Program-made: the position numbers and the translations under genes
NCBI GenBank assembly: GCA_011620585.1
Contig: WOYV01000084.1
Span: 1-56,886 of the forward strand
DNA: 56,886 bases
From: Draconibacterium sp.
GTDB lineage: Bacteria; Bacteroidota; Bacteroidia; Bacteroidales; Prolixibacteraceae
Direction of reading: 5' to 3'
The notes under the pieces: generated by a model
Database searches by the model: none
What the model was told of the DNA's origin: nothing
The model's input: the letters and a program-made list of their open reading frames with translations, nothing else
Shown: positions 52,326-56,886 of the stretch, one piece after another
How the letters are laid out: the number at the start of each line of letters is the position of its first letter
Numbering within the stretch: the stretch's first letter is position 1

Positions 52326-52735
52326 AAAACAAAATTTTAAATATTATTTGGCATAGCGCCCAACTTTAGCAATTGCCAGTTTGCAAAAGTGCGTCCCGGA
52401 TGGTAGTTTTGTACGGGCGGTTTATCAAAACTGCCTGCCTCCCCGGGCCGGGAACAAAGTAATGCATGGACCAAGCTCCCGGGGAGGCTTACCCAATAAA
52501 TTTGTTTTTACCAATTTTTGCGAGTTGTCGCATTTATGTTTGTCTATTTTACGTCCTGAATCCGGGGTACGAAATCAAGGGTCAATTTTAGTATTAATGG
52601 TTGCTTAAAAATATATTGTTCAAAAGAAAAAAACAAGCTTTTTGCAACGATAATCCGTTTTTTTTTTTTTGATCAGAAAGGTCTGTTTGTCAATAGATCA
52701 ACTGGATATGCGAGGGTGTGCAAAAATGATTTTTG
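52326..52735. other. Intergenic region with a strong hairpin and a T13 tract
   Basis: About 410 bp between the mini-protein gene and the TPR gene. It carries an 11-bp perfect inverted repeat at 52437-52488 and a run of 13 Ts at 52658-52670. Plus-strand frames here are short and cover the hairpin, so I do not call them genes. The promoter of the mini-protein should lie in this region, but no good TAnnTTTG box was found. Confidence 0.6.
52437..52488. promoter_or_regulatory. 11-bp GC-rich inverted repeat upstream of the mini-protein gene
   Basis: gcctccccggg (52437-52447) and cccggggaggc (52478-52488) are exact inverted copies with a 30-nt centre. It is by far the most GC-rich patch of the intergenic region. 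Position about 110-160 nt before the mini-protein ATG fits a leader structure, an operator, or a separate small RNA. Confidence 0.5.
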
Positions 52736-54148
52736 TTACTTTTCTCCCCGCCGGAATTCGTCTACCACTTTTTTAAGGCGTTTGCTTTTAAGCGATTTCG
52801 GGTAGATGTCGAATAAATAATTCAGGTTGCCAAAATCCTCCTGCATCGCAATTTTTAGCCAGGCAAAAGCTTCTTTTTGGTTTTTGTCTTCGAGCAGGAA
52901 GGCCACCAGGCGGTATTTTAGCATCGAATCATCGTTTTTGTCGATAGCCAGTTTGATAATCCGGATGGCTTCTTTGCGTTCTCCCAGTTTTTTGTGCAAT
53001 TCGGCCCAGGTCAACCAAATTTCCGAATTCTCGGCATCGGCTTTTACCCCTTGTTTAAAGGCTTTTATTGCTTCTTCTTTTTGTTCGGCATCGGTGTATA
53101 CTTTTCCAAGTGTGAGCCAGTACTCCGAATTTTGACGATCGAGTTTGATGGCTTTGCGGATCAAAACCACGCTTTCATCATACTTTCCGTCAATCCACAT
53201 CAGTAACCCAACCCCAAACCACGCTGTGTCGTTTTCGGGGTTCATTTCGATGGCTTTCTGATAATAATATTCCGATTTCAGGTTGTTTTCGAGATTCAGA
53301 TAACATTCGCCGATGTAACAATACGCATCATCATTGTCGGGTTCAATTTTCAGAAATTCGTTGTATTTGTCGATGGCTTCTTCAAAACGTCCGGCATTGG
53401 CCAGTGCATTTCCGATGTTAAACAAGGCGGTATAGAAATTCTCGTTGATCGCCAACGTGTATTCGTATGCATTAATGGCTTCATTGTGCATATCGGCTTT
53501 GTTGAAAACCACCCCGAGGTTAAACCAGGCTGTGTAATTATACGGATCGTTATCGATAAAACGGTTATAATACCTGATGCTGGCCTCGTAATCGCCGGTT
53601 TGGTCGAGAAAGAAAGCCAGGTCGTACAATACCAGGTCGTTTTTTGGGTTGTACTTCAGGGCTTGCTCCAAAGTTGAAATGGCCCTTGAGATGTCACCGA
53701 TCTGGATGTAGGCCGAAGCAATGTGATAAAGAATTTCATCGGCTTCCCCGTCAGAAAATCTGACGGCTTTTCGAAACGATTTCCGGGCTTCGGTTTCGTT
53801 GCCCATAATCAGCCAGGCCGAACCTTTTAATAAGTGGACATCGGGGTTATTCGCTTCAACGCGTTCCACAAATTCGAGGTATTGATGCGCCTGGTTGTAT
53901 TTTCCTTTGCTGATAAGAATTTGGGCATACTTTAACTGAAGCGGAACCGCATTCGGATGGATTTGAATTCCTTGCTGAATAGCAATTTCAGAAGAATTCA
54001 GATCGCCTTCTTCCAAAAGCTGGTCAACGATTCCTTCAAATTCAGAAACATCGAAATATCTTTTGCTTCCCGAAAGCAGCGAGCTTTTAAAACGCTGAAC
54101 CGCTTCCGTCATGTCATCATCCCAATAATTATCTTTTTCCTCGTTCAT
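52736..54148 (-). CDS. Cytosolic tetratricopeptide-repeat protein
   Basis: A 470-residue TPR solenoid without signal peptide. An acidic N-terminus (MNEEKDNYWDDDM) leads into about eleven TPR units, such as AWFNLGVVFNKADMHNEAIN and AYCYIGECYLNLENNLKSEY. Such proteins are commonly found near DUF368 and aroE in this phylum, but the role is not known. The frame can be opened at a TTG at 54154; the ATG at 54148 is preferred. Confidence 0.9.
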   Translation of the reverse strand: MNEEKDNYWDDDMTEAVQRFKSSLLSGSKRYFDVSEFEGIVDQLLEEGDLNSSEIAIQQGIQIHPNAVPLQLKYAQILISKGKYNQAHQYLEFVERVEANNPDVHLLKGSAWLIMGNETEARKSFRKAVRFSDGEADEILYHIASAYIQIGDISRAISTLEQALKYNPKNDLVLYDLAFFLDQTGDYEASIRYYNRFIDNDPYNYTAWFNLGVVFNKADMHNEAINAYEYTLAINENFYTALFNIGNALANAGRFEEAIDKYNEFLKIEPDNDDAYCYIGECYLNLENNLKSEYYYQKAIEMNPENDTAWFGVGLLMWIDGKYDESVVLIRKAIKLDRQNSEYWLTLGKVYTDAEQKEEAIKAFKQGVKADAENSEIWLTWAELHKKLGERKEAIRIIKLAIDKNDDSMLKYRLVAFLLEDKNQKEAFAWLKIAMQEDFGNLNYLFDIYPKSLKSKRLKKVVDEFRRGEK

Positions 54149-54201
54149 CAGCAAAAATAAGCTTGCGAAATTAATAATTATCCCGGTAACTCAAAAACAG
54201 A

Positions 54202-55728
54202 TTAAAGGTGTTGTTCGCGCAACAAGTCGTTAACTGTTTTTACGGGGTTGAACGTTTCTATAGGCACTTCCACAAACAGGGTGTTCCAGTTGCTCATGGC
54301 GCCGTTCCACAAACCCGGCAGTTCCTGTGCTTTCAGCTCTTTTCCATCTTTCGATTTTACTGAAATAAAGCCGGTTTCCGGGTCGGTATATTTGGTAAGA
54401 TCGTATTTTTCGCCTTTGTAATTTTTAACACCACAAACAAGGTCCACCGGGTTGAAGTGAGTTGCATGTTTAACAATATTCTGTTGCTGGATGCTGTCGG
54501 GGTCGATCTGTGAGCTTTCGGCTACCTGTAACGAAACGGTTCCGTCGGGGTTGGTGGCCCAAAACGGGCCTCCTCCCGGTTCTCCTTCGTTTTTTACCAT
54601 TCCACATACCCTGAGCGGACGGTTCATCTTTTCTTTCAGGTAAATATATAATTCCGTTTTCTCGGTGTAATACTGGTTTCGCGCGGGTTTGGTATTCAAC
54701 GTATTTTCGAGGAAATTGGCCATTTCGGCTAAAATGGCGCTGCTGAGTGCGGCTTTGTCGCGTTCGTTCAGCAAACGCTGGTATTCAAATAGTTTATCCT
54801 GCGTTTTTAACAGTACGCCAGCCAATGCTTTTTTGTAATCGATGGTTGGTAGTTTGAGGTGGTCGGGCACCACATTGTCGATATTCTTGATAAAAATAAC
54901 ATCGGCATCCAAATCGTTCAGGTTCTCGATTAATGCGCCATGGCCTGCCGGGCGGAACAACAAACTCCCGTCTGCATTTCGGAAAGGTTTGTTGTCGTGG
55001 TCGACTGCGATCGTGTCGGTCGATGGTTTTTGCTGGCTGAAACTCACTTCGAAACGGACATTTAGTTCCGTTTCGTATTTCTTTTTGGTTTCTGCCAGAA
55101 TACTTTCGAACCCCGGTTGATGTTCGGGCGAAACCGTAAAATGGATTTTTACGTTTCGTTCGTTGTCGTGTGCATACATGGCCCCTTCCACCAGGTGTTC
55201 TTCGAAAGGTGTGCGTGGCCCGTGCTGGTACGAATGGAATTTGAGCAGGCCTTTGGGTTTGGCACCATAATTTAAGCCGTTTTCGGTAAGTAGATAGGCA
55301 ATTTTATTTTTCGCGTTATCCCCGGCTCCGTCTGCCTTCATCCTGTCCATAATTTCAGCGCTAAAGGCAAATTTCCAAAATTCGTCGATGTATTGTTTGG
55401 CTGCCTTGTTTTTTTTGAGCGCCTCTTCCTCTGGTTTCGATTCGAGTGCTTCAAGCGCTTCAAACATGGCTTTGAACATGCGGCTGGCTGCACCCGAAGC
55501 GGGTACGAATTTAAGGGGTACCGTGCCTCCGGCCACTTTTTCGTCGTACAAAGCTATGCGTTTTTGCAGACTTTCGGCACTTAAAAGGATGATTCCGTTT
55601 CCTGCCGAAGCGGCTTCTTCCACATGCAAAAAGGGAAAGCCTTTTTTAAAATTTTCGATTTGTGTCAGAACCGTTGAAAGTTCGCTTCCTCGCTGTTCAA
55701 TCTGTTTTCTATCTTTGTCTGAGAACAT
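54202..55728 (-). CDS. DUF4301 family protein
   Basis: A 508-residue cytosolic protein resembling DUF4301, a Bacteroidota family with a nucleotidyltransferase-like fold. The start FSDKDRKQIEQRGSELSTVL and IENFKKGFPFLHVEEAASAG, the phosphate-loop-like FVPASGAASRMFKAMF, and LLFRPAGHGALIENLNDLDA with FIKNIDNVVPDHLK resemble sugar-nucleotide pyrophosphorylases. Substrate unknown. It lies 53 bp upstream of the TPR gene on the same strand. Confidence 0.88.
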   Translation of the reverse strand: MFSDKDRKQIEQRGSELSTVLTQIENFKKGFPFLHVEEAASAGNGIILLSAESLQKRIALYDEKVAGGTVPLKFVPASGAASRMFKAMFEALEALESKPEEEALKKNKAAKQYIDEFWKFAFSAEIMDRMKADGAGDNAKNKIAYLLTENGLNYGAKPKGLLKFHSYQHGPRTPFEEHLVEGAMYAHDNERNVKIHFTVSPEHQPGFESILAETKKKYETELNVRFEVSFSQQKPSTDTIAVDHDNKPFRNADGSLLFRPAGHGALIENLNDLDADVIFIKNIDNVVPDHLKLPTIDYKKALAGVLLKTQDKLFEYQRLLNERDKAALSSAILAEMANFLENTLNTKPARNQYYTEKTELYIYLKEKMNRPLRVCGMVKNEGEPGGGPFWATNPDGTVSLQVAESSQIDPDSIQQQNIVKHATHFNPVDLVCGVKNYKGEKYDLTKYTDPETGFISVKSKDGKELKAQELPGLWNGAMSNWNTLFVEVPIETFNPVKTVNDLLREQHL

Positions 55729-55865
55729 AATCTTCGGTTTTATCTTTGACTTAAAAATAGGAAAACCAATCTGGAATAGAAACCAAATCGGCGCCGGAAA
55801 GCGCTTAAAGTTTTCAATAAGTGTTGATAAGTTTTGGTGAACTCGCAGGGTTTTAGATTTTTACC

Positions 55866-55873
55866 TATTTTTG
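55866..55873 (+). promoter_or_regulatory. Candidate -7 box for the radical SAM gene
   Basis: TATTTTTG matches TAnnTTTG; transcription would begin about 55880, 13 nt before the ATG at 55893. No -33 element at normal spacing. Confidence 0.4.
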
Positions 55874-55892
55874 GCGTCGAAATTCACCATTG

Positions 55893-56846
55893 ATGGAGCA
55901 TAACATTTACAGATGGGGACACGAAAGGCGTTACAACGACTTTCCAACATACTTCAGAAACCTTTATTCTGAAAGGGTTCAGAAGGTTTCGGTTGATGCC
56001 GGGTTTACCTGTCCGAACCGCGATGGAGCAAAAGGAGTGGGTGGTTGTACATACTGTAATAACAAGACGTTTAAACCTACCTACTGCAACCTCGAAAACA
56101 GTGTGACAAGCCAGGTTCAGCAGGGTATCGATTTTTTTTCAAAGAAGTATCACTCGATGAAATTTCTGGCCTATTTCCAGGCTTATACCAATACTTATGC
56201 GCCGCTTGACGATCTGAAAAAACTGTATGAGGAAGCTTTGCAACATCCCAAAGTGGTGGGTTTGGTCATTTCCACCCGGCCCGACGCAGTGGATACAGCC
56301 TTGCTTGGTTACCTTGCCGGGTTAAGTAAACGTGTTTATATAATGGTAGAATTCGGTTTGGAGTCGCACCTTGACCGAACACTGCGAAGCATTAACCGCG
56401 GTCATACCTTTGCCGAATCGGTTTGGGCACTGGAGGAAACTGCCAGACGCGGAATTAATAACTGTGCGCACATGATTTTAGGATTGCCGGGTGAAAGCCG
56501 CGACGAGTTGCTTGACCAGGCGCGTGTGATTTCTCAAATTCCGGTAAAAAACCTGAAACTGCACCAACTGCAAATTCACAAAGGAACGGTGATGGCAAAG
56601 CAATACTTCGACAATCCGGAGCTTTTCAGATTATATTCTGCCGAAGAATATATCGAACTTGTGGTGGATTATCTTGAGTTACTAAACCCTGATATTATTG
56701 TTGAGCGTTTTATCAGCCAGGCTCCGTCCGATTTGCTGATTGCCCCCAAGTGGGGACTTAAAAATTTTGAGTTTGTAGCAAAAGTGGAAAAACGTTTGGC
56801 CGAGCGCGACACCTGGCAGGGGAGGTTGTTTGTGAGCTCCATGTAG
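55893..56846 (+). CDS. TIGR01212-type radical SAM protein (YhcC-like)
   Basis: A 317-residue radical SAM enzyme. The cluster motif is the TIGR01212 form, FTCPNRDGAKGVGGCTYCNN, with three Cys (first Cys near 40). YRWGHERRYNDFPTYFR at the start, LAYFQAYTNTYAPL, LVISTRPDAVD and VEFGLESHLDRTL are further marks. E. coli YhcC belongs to the same family, and no firm function is known to me. A frame from a TTG at 55890 adds one Met only; the ATG at 55893 is used. The gene is complete, ending 40 bp before the window edge. Confidence 0.93.
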   Translation: MEHNIYRWGHERRYNDFPTYFRNLYSERVQKVSVDAGFTCPNRDGAKGVGGCTYCNNKTFKPTYCNLENSVTSQVQQGIDFFSKKYHSMKFLAYFQAYTNTYAPLDDLKKLYEEALQHPKVVGLVISTRPDAVDTALLGYLAGLSKRVYIMVEFGLESHLDRTLRSINRGHTFAESVWALEETARRGINNCAHMILGLPGESRDELLDQARVISQIPVKNLKLHQLQIHKGTVMAKQYFDNPELFRLYSAEEYIELVVDYLELLNPDIIVERFISQAPSDLLIAPKWGLKNFEFVAKVEKRLAERDTWQGRLFVSSM

Positions 56847-56886
56847 AAAGTTTCAGCTTTCCTTTGAGTTCCTTTGAACAACTTTT

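Noticed and set aside
52390-52490. Small SRP (4.5S) RNA gene
   Set aside because: There is a strong stem and a ccggga segment, but the conserved GGAA-loop and AGCA motifs of SRP RNA helix 8 are not in their places on either strand.
52381-52608. 75-codon plus-strand frame over the GC-rich hairpin
   Set aside because: It covers an inverted repeat and has a proline/cysteine-rich composition unlike a protein of this genome.
54152-54159. -7 box (TATTTTTG on the minus strand) for the TPR gene
   Set aside because: It overlaps the start-codon region, so transcription would begin inside the gene; most likely chance.
1-56886. tRNA, rRNA, tmRNA or known riboswitch
   Set aside because: I found no cloverleaf, conserved rRNA block or recognisable riboswitch core on reading; a dedicated scan was not possible.

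Overview
The window reads as chromosome of an anaerobic or facultative Bacteroidota, most likely of the Marinilabiliales/Prolixibacteraceae kind. This rests on gene families that are almost confined to that phylum (GLPGLI protein, DUF4301, SusC-type plug, FecI/FecR/STN-receptor locus, GldF-GldG fusion, DUF2007), on -7 promoter boxes of the Bacteroidota form TAnnTTTG, and on a trimeric NAD-linked [FeFe] hydrogenase. No rRNA, tRNA or CRISPR array was recognised.

Layout. 1-1860 is an accessory stretch: the tail of one gene, about 1.2 kb without a credible intact gene but with strong hairpins, and an IS200/IS605-like Y1 transposase embedded in about ten copies of a short palindromic repeat. 1876-16400 is mostly housekeeping and cell-envelope genes: rarA, a TPR protein, tag, a bleomycin-hydrolase-like peptidase, a barrel protein, a GT2 glycosyltransferase, a stand-alone TonB plug protein, an S9 peptidase, a saccharopine-dehydrogenase-like enzyme and a soluble two-component pair. 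16620-25800 holds a small exported protein with a decayed paralogue beside it, then surE-(membrane protein)-lpxB-gldFG, dnaN, a DnaQ-like exonuclease, an FAH-family enzyme and a thioesterase. 25844-34010 runs on the minus strand: a YkgJ-type cysteine-cluster protein, an AGCS symporter, an EEP phosphatase/nuclease coupled to an esterase, ogt, and hydCBA. 34422-41586 contains an alkaline-phosphatase-fold protein that seems to have lost its active site, a lipoprotein, and a complete ECF sigma / FecR anti-sigma / STN-receptor signalling operon.

41640-45330 is a decay zone: a sulfatase-like tail, an AbiL/RloAB-like defence operon whose second gene is broken, a non-coding array of 21-bp units, a DUF1080 remnant and a deleted, frameshifted EamA transporter. 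45515-48360 returns to core genes (MaoC-like hydratase, LMW-PTP, aroE, DUF368/PopT-like transporter). 48454-52735 is a distinct cassette: a secreted 4-cysteine acidic mini-protein, a GLPGLI protein and a large outer-membrane receptor-like barrel, with a MITE-like element and an 11-bp GC-rich inverted repeat. It appears to sit between a TPR gene and the DUF368 gene, which are often neighbours in this phylum. DUF4301 and a TIGR01212 radical SAM protein close the window.

The strongest candidate for an undescribed system is the mini-protein/GLPGLI/barrel cassette at 48454-52325. Other points worth attention are the inactive-looking PafA-like protein, the minimal HydB subunit, the hydA terminator abutting the ogt start codon, and the clustered palindromes around the Y1 transposase.
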